From: Alteriqipengyuania lutimaris
GTDB lineage: Bacteria > Pseudomonadota > Alphaproteobacteria > Sphingomonadales > Sphingomonadaceae
DNA length: 64,000 nt
Direction: 5' to 3'
NCBI RefSeq assembly: GCF_003363135.1
Contig: NZ_QRBB01000002.1
Coordinates: 437,859-501,858 of the forward strand
In this document: positions 57,984-64,000 of the stretch, one piece after another
Numbering within the stretch: the first letter of the stretch is position 1
Layout of the letters: every line of letters begins with the position of its first letter
The notes under the pieces: model-generated
Database searches by the model: none
What the model saw: the letters and a program-made list of their open reading frames with translations, nothing else
What the model was told of the DNA's origin: nothing
Program-made: the position numbers and the translations under genes

Positions 57984-58003
57984 CCCCTCCCCTGAGGGAG
58001 GGG
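57984..58003. terminator. GC-rich hairpin between convergent genes
   Basis: CCCCTCCC CTGA GGGAGGGG forms an eight-base perfect stem with a four-base loop in the 39-base gap between the membrane protein gene and the DUF2794 gene. There is no T-run, so it is a weak terminator candidate that could serve both directions. Confidence 0.45.
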
Positions 58004-58013
58004 GACAGGGGTC

Positions 58014-58364
58014 CTAGTCGATCGCCTTGAGCAGTCGCCGTTCGAGCGGGGCGAGCACGCCGGCTAGATCGTGGCCCCGCTTCAAGACCTGTCCGTGCTC
58101 GCCGAACAAGGTCCACATGCCCTGCTTGTTGCGCAAGGCAGGGCGCTTTTCCACCCGCGCCTGCGGACGCTCGGCGGTGCGGCGGAAGGCGGCGAAGGAT
58201 GCGGCGTCGCGGCCGAAATCCATCGCGTAATCGCGCCACTCGCCCGCTGCGACCATCCGCCCGTAGAGGTCGAGAATGCGCATCAGCTCGTCCCGCCCGA
58301 AGCCGATCTGGTTGGGCTTCGTACCCGGAAACGCCAGCACCGTACCGCCAGGATTGCCCGCCAT
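58014..58364 (-). CDS. DUF2794 family protein
   Basis: A 116-residue cytoplasmic protein of the DUF2794 family. It has FGRDELMRILDLYGRMVAAG, EWRDYAMDFGRDAASFAAFR, RVEKRPALRNKQGMWTLFGE and KRGHDLAGVLAPLERRLLKA. The family is common in alphaproteobacteria and has no known function. It overlaps the cysE stop by one base (TGATG), so it is translated with cysE. Confidence 0.88.
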   Translation of the reverse strand: MAGNPGGTVLAFPGTKPNQIGFGRDELMRILDLYGRMVAAGEWRDYAMDFGRDAASFAAFRRTAERPQARVEKRPALRNKQGMWTLFGEHGQVLKRGHDLAGVLAPLERRLLKAID

Positions 58365-59071
58365 CAGCTATCGGTTCCGCTGCGGCGGAGGGGATCGGGC
58401 GCCGAGTGGTCCGCCTTCAGCGCCTCTATCTCCGCGCGCAATTCCACGATCTGGGCTTCGAGCGTGTCGGTCCGGCGCAGGCCATTCGCGTTTTCATCGC
58501 AGGGCTCGTCGCACGGCGTGCCGTAGGGGATGAATTCGCGCAGCCATTCCTCCGCCGGAACCAGCGTGGAGCGGGCCTTCATGCCGATCATGGTCGCCCC
58601 GCTCGGCACATCGTCGGTGACGACGGCATTCGCGCCGATCCGCGCGCGCTCGCCCACCGTGATCGGGCCGATCACCTGCGCGCCCGAGCCGACGATCGCA
58701 TAGTCGCCCAGCGTAGGGTGGCGCTTGCCCCCCTGCCCGTTGGTGGGATTGGTCCCGCCCAGCGTCACGCACTGGTAGATCGTCACCCAGTCGCCGATCT
58801 CGGCGGTTTCGCCGATCACGGTGAAGCCGTGGTCGATGAAGAAATACTTGCCGATCTTGGCCCCGGGGTGGATGTCGATCGCCGTCAGGAAGCGCGAGAA
58901 ATGGTTGACCAGCCGCGCGAGGAAGAACAGCCGCGCCTCGAACAGCCAGTGCGCGACGCGGTGCAGCCCGAGGGCGAGCACGCCCGGATAGAGCAGCACT
59001 TCCCACCGCGATCGTGGCGCGGGGTCCCGCTTCTTCACGGAGTCGAGATAGTCGATCAGACCCACGAACAT
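58364..59071 (-). CDS. cysE: Serine O-acetyltransferase
   Basis: First step of cysteine synthesis: serine plus acetyl-CoA to O-acetylserine. The 235-residue protein has the left-handed beta-helix with FLTAIDIHPGAKIGKYFFID, HGFTVIGETAEIGDWVTIYQ, CVTLGGTNPTNGQGGKRHPT and GDYAIVGSGAQVIGPITVGE, which is the EpsC/CysE-type signature. The C-terminal tail (EEWLREFIPYGTPCDEPCDE) is longer than usual, with a coiled-coil-like end. It is coupled to DUF2794. Confidence 0.93.
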   Translation of the reverse strand: MFVGLIDYLDSVKKRDPAPRSRWEVLLYPGVLALGLHRVAHWLFEARLFFLARLVNHFSRFLTAIDIHPGAKIGKYFFIDHGFTVIGETAEIGDWVTIYQCVTLGGTNPTNGQGGKRHPTLGDYAIVGSGAQVIGPITVGERARIGANAVVTDDVPSGATMIGMKARSTLVPAEEWLREFIPYGTPCDEPCDENANGLRRTDTLEAQIVELRAEIEALKADHSAPDPLRRSGTDS

Positions 59072-59100
59072 CGTCTCATGAGTGTTTCACCCTTCATCGC

Positions 59101-59739
59101 CTAAAGCAAGCGGCCTTGCGAAGGGCCGATCATCGATTCGAGCGCATCGCGGCACAGGTTACGCGTCGGCCGCGATTGTCGTTCCAATGCGAGACGATCG
59201 AGCGTGGCGACAAAGCGCTCGGCCGCATCGAAACTGCGCGTCATGCGCGGGACAACGTAGGTAAGTGCATCCTCGCCGATTACGAGCCCGCGCCGTTCAG
59301 CGTGGCTGACGATCAGATCGCGCATCATCTCGTCGTCGGGTGAGCCGATTTCGAGCGGCAGCGCAGCGCCGAGGCGAGAGCGCAAATCGGGCAGGGTGAT
59401 GTCCCACGGCCCCTCGCCCTCGTGCCCGCCTTCGGGGATCAGCAGCAGCGGCGTGCCCTGCTCCTGCGCGCGGTTCCAGCGGTGGAACAGCGCGGTCTCG
59501 TCCATGGCGTCGGCCGGATCGATCGTCTCGCCCAGGCCGGCATGTTCAAACCAGCGCCCGAGCAGCGACTTGCCCGAGCGTGGCGGGCCGCGAAGGATCG
59601 CGGTGCGGAAGGGCCAGCCGGCGGCATCGCGCAGCGCATCGACCACGCCTGCATTGGCATCGCCGATCACGATGCTGGCGGGGTCTCCCTCGCGCGCCGG
59701 GGGGAGCGGGAGTGCGATCTGCGAAGCGGGCTTGCCCAT
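59101..59739 (-). CDS. hdaA: HdaA-type regulator of DnaA activity
   Basis: A 212-residue DnaA-related ATPase without a DNA-binding domain. The N-terminus MGKPASQIALPLPP carries a beta-clamp-binding motif (QIALPL, residues 7-12), as in Hda. Walker A is LRGPPRSGKSLLGRW, with a shortened AAA core ending MTRSFDAAERFVATLDRLA. With the clamp it promotes hydrolysis of DnaA-ATP after replication starts. It lies in the usual block with DUF2066 and purM. Confidence 0.9.
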   Translation of the reverse strand: MGKPASQIALPLPPAREGDPASIVIGDANAGVVDALRDAAGWPFRTAILRGPPRSGKSLLGRWFEHAGLGETIDPADAMDETALFHRWNRAQEQGTPLLLIPEGGHEGEGPWDITLPDLRSRLGAALPLEIGSPDDEMMRDLIVSHAERRGLVIGEDALTYVVPRMTRSFDAAERFVATLDRLALERQSRPTRNLCRDALESMIGPSQGRLL

Positions 59740-59754
59740 GGCGTGGCCACCTGC

Positions 59755-61032
59755 CTAGCGGCTGATGGTGAGGTTGTTGCCAGCGCGCTGCACGTTGTAG
59801 CCGCGCTGCGCGAGCGCGCCGACCAGTTCGTCGATCGTGCCCGCATAGCTCACGCTCATCACCGACGTCCCGCCGATCGCGGTGCTGGCGACCGAGGCGC
59901 CGCGAATGCCCGGAGTCCCGCGCACGGTCGACAGCCCGGCATCGAAGGCCGCTGCATCGGGCGTCGGGAAGTTGATGAACAGGTTGACGACGCTCGCGAC
60001 TTCGCCTTCGGGGCCATCGGCCACCTGCGCGGCATTGGCATCCGCCACGCTGTCTTCCTCGGTCTGCGTCGTGCGGTTGCGCGCGGCTTCGGCACGGGCC
60101 AGGATCGCGCGGCTCTCCGCGATGAGGCGCGCGATGTCGGCGTCCATCACGCCTGACCCGCGCGACAGGGTCGGGTCGACCTGGATCGTCCCTTCGGCCA
60201 GCGCCTCGACGAACATCTCATCGAAACGCTCGACCGCGCGGGTCAGCATCGCATCCAGCTGGCGCGGCGAATCTACGCGCAGCGAAAAGCTGCCGAGGTA
60301 GCGGTTGTCGGGTCCGAAGCGCGCGACGAAGCGCCCTTCGACCGGGCCGCCGGGATAGAGGTAGTCGAGCTCGGCGATGGGAACCAGTACGTCGGCCGCG
60401 CCGAACTGGTCGAGGATATTAGCCCACCAGTTGCGGCTGCGCCGCCCGACCTGGCCATAGGTCAGCAGCAGCGATTCGCCGCCCGCGCCCGCAGGCCGCA
60501 CATAGTCGATCCGGCTCGCGCCCGGCTGGTACTCCGCCCAGGCGCGCTGCCACGGATTGGCCTGCTGGTACATCAGCTCGCTGCCTGCGCTGATGGTGAC
60601 CGGCAGCAGCAGCATCGGCGCGGAACGTTGGGTCTCCCCCGAACGCCCGAGATAGCCTGCCGCCCGCTGGCGATCGAACGCCACGCCCAGCGTCGCGACG
60701 TAGCGCCTGGGCCCTGCCTGCTCGCGCTGGATCACGATGGCAGAGACGAGGCCCTGCAACTGGCTGTCCGAGATCTCGGGCCCGCCGAGCTTTTCCCACG
60801 CCAGCCGCTGCGCATCGCGCCAGGCCTCCTGCCGCGCTTCCTCCGCGGTCTCGCCGGTCACGTTGACCTCGATCCCGCCGACATTGATGTCCGTGCTGGC
60901 CATCAGCGGCGCGATGCCGCGATCCCCCTCGACCTGCGCGAAGGCGCCGCCCGCATAGAGCATGGCAAGCGCGCCGGTGGCGACGAGCAGGGCGATGGCG
61001 ACACGCGCGAAGGGGGGAAGAGAGAGTGTCAT
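59755..61032 (-). CDS. DUF2066 protein, exported
   Basis: A 425-residue periplasmic protein with a signal peptide (to GGAFAQ) and the DUF2066 body: IEVNVTGETAEEARQEAWRD, AQRLAWEKLGG, LQGLVSAIVIQREQAGPRRY, ATLGVAFDRQRAAGYLGRSG. The C-terminus (~330-425) includes a repeat-like VVNLFINFPTPDAAAFDAGL and GTIDELVGALAQRGYNVQRA. It is conserved beside purM and hdaA in alphaproteobacteria. Its function is unknown. It is divergent from purM. Confidence 0.85.
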   Translation of the reverse strand: MTLSLPPFARVAIALLVATGALAMLYAGGAFAQVEGDRGIAPLMASTDINVGGIEVNVTGETAEEARQEAWRDAQRLAWEKLGGPEISDSQLQGLVSAIVIQREQAGPRRYVATLGVAFDRQRAAGYLGRSGETQRSAPMLLLPVTISAGSELMYQQANPWQRAWAEYQPGASRIDYVRPAGAGGESLLLTYGQVGRRSRNWWANILDQFGAADVLVPIAELDYLYPGGPVEGRFVARFGPDNRYLGSFSLRVDSPRQLDAMLTRAVERFDEMFVEALAEGTIQVDPTLSRGSGVMDADIARLIAESRAILARAEAARNRTTQTEEDSVADANAAQVADGPEGEVASVVNLFINFPTPDAAAFDAGLSTVRGTPGIRGASVASTAIGGTSVMSVSYAGTIDELVGALAQRGYNVQRAGNNLTISR

Positions 61033-61104
61033 CGGGGAAAGGTGTCCGCCTTTTGCCCAAGTGGCGATGGATTTCCAAGCGCGAAAGCGTAAGACGGGCG
61101 CGCA

Positions 61105-62217
61105 ATGAGCGAGCCAGACAAAACAGACAGCCCCAAGAGCTACACCTACGAAGACGCCGGGGTCTCGATCTCGGCCGGCAACGCGCTGGTCAAGGCGATC
61201 GGCCCGCTGGTGCGCGCCACCGCGCGTCCGGGCGCCGATGCCGAGCTGGGCGGCTTCGGCGCGTTCTTCGATCCCAGGGCCGCCGGATTCAAGGACCCGC
61301 TGCTGGTCGCGGCGAACGATGGCGTGGGCACCAAGCTGAAGCTCGCGATCGATCATGACCGGCACGACACCGTCGGCATCGATCTGGTCGCGATGTGCGT
61401 CAACGATCTAATCGTGCAGGGTGCCGAACCGCTGTTCTTCCTCGACTATTTCGCGACCGGCAAGCTGGAGAGCGGAGTCGCCGAACGCGTCGTCGCGGGG
61501 ATCGCCGAGGGCTGCAAGCAGGCGGGCTGCGCGCTGATCGGCGGCGAAACCGCCGAAATGCCGGGCATGTATGCGCCGGGCGACTACGACCTTGCGGGCT
61601 TCTGCGTCGGCGCGGTCGAGCGGGGCGAGCAGTTGATCGGCGACAGGATCGCGCCCGGCCACGTCCTCCTCGGCCTCGCCAGTTCGGGCGTGCACTCGAA
61701 CGGCTTCTCGCTGGTGCGGCGGCTGGCGGAGGACAAGGGCTGGAAGATGGATCGCCCCGCGCTGTTCGACCAGGACAAGCTGCTGGTCGACCACCTGATG
61801 GAGCCGACGCGGATCTATGTCAGCAGCCTGCAGCCACTCATCCGCGATGGCCTGATCGACGGCCTGGCGCACATCACCGGCGGCGGGTTGCTCGAGAATA
61901 TCCCGCGCGCCCTGCCCGATGGCTGCCGCGCGCTGGTCCACGCCTTGCGCTGGCCGCTGCCGCGGCTCATGGCCTTCCTTCAGGCACAGGGAAATATCGA
62001 GCCCGAGGAACTGGCCCGGACCTTCAACTGCGGCATCGGCATGGTGCTGATGGTGCGCGAAGAGAATGCTGTGGCGGCAACCGCGCGGCTGGAGGAAGCG
62101 GGCGAAACCGTCTTCCCCATCGGCACGGTCGAGGCGGGGACGCGCGGCTGCACGGTCAAGGGCAATGCCGGGCTGTGGTCGGGCGAAAGCGACTGGATTG
62201 CCGAGCATGACCACTGA
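61105..62217 (+). CDS. purM: Phosphoribosylformylglycinamidine cyclo-ligase (AIR synthetase)
   Basis: Fifth step of purine synthesis. The 370-residue protein starts [20 protein letters not shown] and has [80 protein letters not shown] and [20 protein letters not shown], all PurM family signatures, and [20 protein letters not shown]. The length is normal. It lies 24 bases before purN in the same direction. Confidence 0.97.
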   Translation: MSEPDKTDSPKSYTYEDAGVSISAGNALVKAIGPLVRATARPGADAELGGFGAFFDPRAAGFKDPLLVAANDGVGTKLKLAIDHDRHDTVGIDLVAMCVNDLIVQGAEPLFFLDYFATGKLESGVAERVVAGIAEGCKQAGCALIGGETAEMPGMYAPGDYDLAGFCVGAVERGEQLIGDRIAPGHVLLGLASSGVHSNGFSLVRRLAEDKGWKMDRPALFDQDKLLVDHLMEPTRIYVSSLQPLIRDGLIDGLAHITGGGLLENIPRALPDGCRALVHALRWPLPRLMAFLQAQGNIEPEELARTFNCGIGMVLMVREENAVAATARLEEAGETVFPIGTVEAGTRGCTVKGNAGLWSGESDWIAEHDH

Positions 62218-62241
62218 CACGCGTGACCAGCGGGCGGCGCA

Positions 62242-63222
62242 ATGATAGCGCGTCATCGCGCCAAGGTCGCAGTTCTGATCTCGGGCAGCGGGACCAACAT
62301 GGCCGCGCTGCTCTACGCCAGCCGCATCGGGATGAGCGGCGCGGGCGTGCCATACGATATCGTGCTCGTCGCCAGCAATGATTCCAACGCGGGCGGCCTC
62401 GCGCTGGCCGAAGCCGAAGGAATCGCAACCTTCGCATTGTCGCACAAAGGCATGGACCGCGCCGCCCACGACGCGGCGATGGATACCGCGATCCGCGAGA
62501 GCGGAGCCGAATTCGTCGCTCTGGCAGGCTATATGCGTGTGCTGGGTGAAGAGATGGTCGCGCGTTGGGAGGGGCGGATGCTCAATATCCATCCCTCGCT
62601 GCTGCCCAAGTACAAGGGTCTCGACACCCACGCCCGGGCGCTCGAAGCGGGCGACGAGGTTGCGGGGGCTTCGGTCCATCTCGTCACGACCGAGCTCGAC
62701 GGCGGCGAAGTCCTGGGCAGGTCGGAAGTCGCGGTGGTGGGGGGCGACACGCCCGAAACGCTGGCGCTGCGGGTCAAGATGGCAGAGCACCAGCTCTACC
62801 CCCGCGTGCTCGCGGATTACGTCTCGCGGCCCTACGACCCGGAGTGGCTGTTGAAGCGCGTGAGCGAACTCGCGCTTGCCCTGCCGGAAGCGGAGGCTGC
62901 GACGAGCCACGGCTCGCCCGGCTTCAAGCTTTCCGGCAAGAACGGCAAGTTCTTCGCCCATTTCGCGGATCGCCATCACGGCGCGAAACAGATCGCGCTG
63001 CTCGCCAAGACCAGCGGGCAGGACGAACTCGCCGATCTGGTCGAGCGCGATCCCGAAGTCTTCTTCCGCCCCGCCTATTACCACGCGACCGGCTGGGTCG
63101 GCATCGCGCTCAACAGGTCCGATTGCGACTGGGACCAAGTCGAGCACTGGCTGGAGCGCTCATGGCGTAGCGTCGCGCCCAGACGGCTGACGAAGCTTAT
63201 GGGTGCGGCGGAGGAGTTCTAA
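62242..63222 (+). CDS. purN: Phosphoribosylglycinamide formyltransferase fused to an MmcQ/YjbR domain
   Basis: A 326-residue fusion. Residues 1-195 are PurN: AVLISGSGTNMAALLYA, DIVLVASNDSNAGGLALAEA, VALAGYMRVLGEEMV and the catalytic set Asn115, His117 (NIHPSLLPKYKG) and Asp153 (DGGEVL). A linker (196-205) leads to a C-terminal domain with SELALALPEAEAATSHGSPG, FKLSGKNGKFFAHFADRHHG, VERDPEVFFRPAYYHATGWV and DWDQVEHWLERSWRSVAPRR, the MmcQ/YjbR fold of unknown function. Both parts are intact, so this is a fused gene, not a frame error. Confidence 0.9.
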   Translation: MIARHRAKVAVLISGSGTNMAALLYASRIGMSGAGVPYDIVLVASNDSNAGGLALAEAEGIATFALSHKGMDRAAHDAAMDTAIRESGAEFVALAGYMRVLGEEMVARWEGRMLNIHPSLLPKYKGLDTHARALEAGDEVAGASVHLVTTELDGGEVLGRSEVAVVGGDTPETLALRVKMAEHQLYPRVLADYVSRPYDPEWLLKRVSELALALPEAEAATSHGSPGFKLSGKNGKFFAHFADRHHGAKQIALLAKTSGQDELADLVERDPEVFFRPAYYHATGWVGIALNRSDCDWDQVEHWLERSWRSVAPRRLTKLMGAAEEF

Positions 63223-63512
63223 GCCTCTGGTGAGTGTACCGCTCGAATGGACTGCGACTTTCGGGAACGGAGGCGTCCGCATCCAAATGACCGACAAAGG
63301 GTCAAAGGCCATCTCTCGCCGAGCGGCGCTGAAGTCACAGATCTCGTCAGAATCGGAAGACTAATCGCAGCATCACCGAGGCCGATCATGCAAGAGTTCG
63401 GAACAAGTTCCAACTCCTCGCTAGGTGCGCGACCACGCGATCGGCCGGTAAGCCGCATGATACCGGTACCCGGCGAAGCGAGAGGGATACGAACCAAAGA
63501 GCCAAGGCACTC
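63223..63512. other. Gene-free decayed stretch upstream of the GH51 remnant
   Basis: Between the purN stop and the arabinofuranosidase remnant there is no coding frame of good quality. Over 63241-63510 I count about 58% G+C, below the genome level seen in neighbouring genes. It may be what is left of a lost arabinofuranosidase 5' part or of an inserted element. I see no clear repeat, integrase or tRNA in it. Confidence 0.5.
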
Positions 63513-63785
63513 ATGCCACTGGTCGACGTATCGGTAGCGCGGGGCGAGGACGGCAAGCTGATCGTCTCGCTGATCAACCTGAGCCCGGATACATCGGCGC
63601 GAGTTACCACCAATCTGGAAGGGACCGCGAGCGGGCGGATCATTACCGGTCCGGAGCTGGACACGCACAATACCTTCGACAATCCCGAGCGGATCACGCC
63701 GGCGCCCTACACCGCCCGCTCGCGCGGCGGAGAGCTGGTGTTCGATCTTCCGGCGAAGTCGCTGGTGGTCGTGACCATCGACTGA
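63513..63785 (+). pseudogene. Remnant of a GH51 alpha-L-arabinofuranosidase (C-terminal end)
   Basis: A 90-codon frame: MPLVDVSVARGEDGKLIVSL, INLSPDTSARVTTNLEGTAS, GRIITGPELDTHNTFDNPER, ITPAPYTARSRGGELVFDLP and AKSLVVVTID. It matches the C-terminal beta-domain of GH51 arabinofuranosidases (LVNLDP-x-A, LTG...D-HNTFD, F-LPA-S-VV), but the catalytic TIM barrel (about 400 residues) is missing upstream. The ATG is internal and has no ribosome site. I take it as the tail of a deleted gene. A terminator follows. Confidence 0.65.
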
Positions 63786-63802
63786 GCTACCACCCAACAT
63801 CG

Positions 63803-63841
63803 AAAAGGGCCCGCTCGCTTCACGCGGCCGGGCCCTTTTTC
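63803..63841. terminator. Intrinsic terminator, works in both directions
   Basis: AAAAGGGCCCG (63803-63813) and CGGGCCCTTTTT (63829-63840) form a strong stem with As before and Ts after, so it can end transcription from either side: the arabinofuranosidase remnant on the plus strand and the partial gene on the minus strand. Confidence 0.85.
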
Positions 63842-63869
63842 TTGCATCGAACCGATCGGGCGCAGTGCC

Positions 63870-64000
63870 CTATTCGTAGAATTCCTCGACGAACTTGAAT
63901 CTTCCGCACAGGAACGCATCGGCCACCAGGCGCAGGGGCGCGACATCGACGTCGGAAACCTCGGCCCGGATCAGCGCCCCGAACTTGCGATAGATCGAGG
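63870..64000 (-). CDS. C-terminal end of a hypothetical protein (5' part outside the window)
   Basis: The last ~43 residues of a minus-strand protein: IYRKFGALIRAEVSDVDVAP, then LRLVADAFLCGRFKFVEEFY and a final Glu before the TAG at 63870-63872. The frame is open to the window edge. It has no known motif that I recognise and is too short to name. It ends 29 bases before the terminator. Confidence 0.55.
   Translation of the reverse strand, partial: SIYRKFGALIRAEVSDVDVAPLRLVADAFLCGRFKFVEEFYE

Noticed and set aside
57984..58003. A riboswitch in the gap between the membrane protein gene and DUF2794
   Set aside because: It is a single short GC hairpin between convergent genes, so it cannot be a leader.
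61408..63147. A minus-strand open frame of about 580 codons opposite purM and purN
   Set aside because: Antisense shadow; purM and purN are unmistakable on the plus strand.

Overview
The window is 64 kb of an alphaproteobacterial chromosome, most likely from the order Sphingomonadales and family Erythrobacteraceae. The assignment is inference. It rests on high G+C (about two thirds by eye), the gene blocks mutY-dciA-dsbA-smc, rpmF-plsX-fabH-ihfA-merR and cysE-DUF2794-hdaA-DUF2066-purM-purN, an F1 ATP synthase operon lacking the F0 genes, a CobT cobaltochelatase subunit and an HdaA-type DnaA regulator. I see no tRNA or rRNA gene, no CRISPR array, no insertion sequence and no complete prophage. 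The DNA is densely packed, mostly core genome, with small accessory patches.

Layout. 1-9.3 kb: a cut beta-lactamase-fold hydrolase, mutY, dciA, two DsbA-like thiol oxidoreductases, smc and a methyltransferase. 8.8-12 kb (minus strand): rpmF, plsX, fabH, ihfA and a MerR-type regulator. 12-17 kb: a MAPEG protein, a glyoxalase II-like hydrolase, a broken lipoprotein gene, an orphan AAA ATPase, a self-cleaving S24/LexA-type repressor facing a tiny conserved-looking gene, and a periplasmic protein with a TonB-box-like start. 17-23 kb (minus): an acetolactate-synthase-like TPP enzyme with an aldehyde dehydrogenase, a 2-hydroxyacid dehydrogenase and a divergent cysS. 23-31 kb: lipoproteins, a nitroreductase, cobT, fsa and several hypothetical envelope proteins. 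31-42.5 kb: priA, an iron-sulfur photolyase (FeS-BCP), a siderophore-interacting reductase with a possible Fur box, a succinate-semialdehyde-type dehydrogenase, a TetR regulator, ada and a membrane-tethered trypsin-like protease. 42.8-50 kb: the F1 operon atpH-A-G-D-C, interrupted by four extra genes. 50-64 kb: VanZ-like, HNH, glmU, gph, a prolyl oligopeptidase, an SDR, cysE, DUF2794, hdaA, DUF2066, purM, a purN fused to an MmcQ/YjbR domain, then a decayed stretch holding the 3' end of a GH51 arabinofuranosidase gene.

Most noteworthy. The F1 operon encloses a small lipoprotein between atpG and atpD. Between atpD and atpC it encloses a secreted protein, a membrane protein and a SAM methyltransferase that resembles the FAM173/ATPSCKMT family, whose eukaryotic member methylates the ATP synthase c subunit. 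Other points are the PurN-MmcQ/YjbR fusion, the possibly leaderless S24 repressor with its own operator, the TonB-box-like periplasmic protein, two genes without a normal start codon in the conserved frame, and a low-G+C patch inside cysS. No complete new defence or mobile system is evident. The ATP-synthase-embedded accessory genes are the best candidate for undescribed biology.
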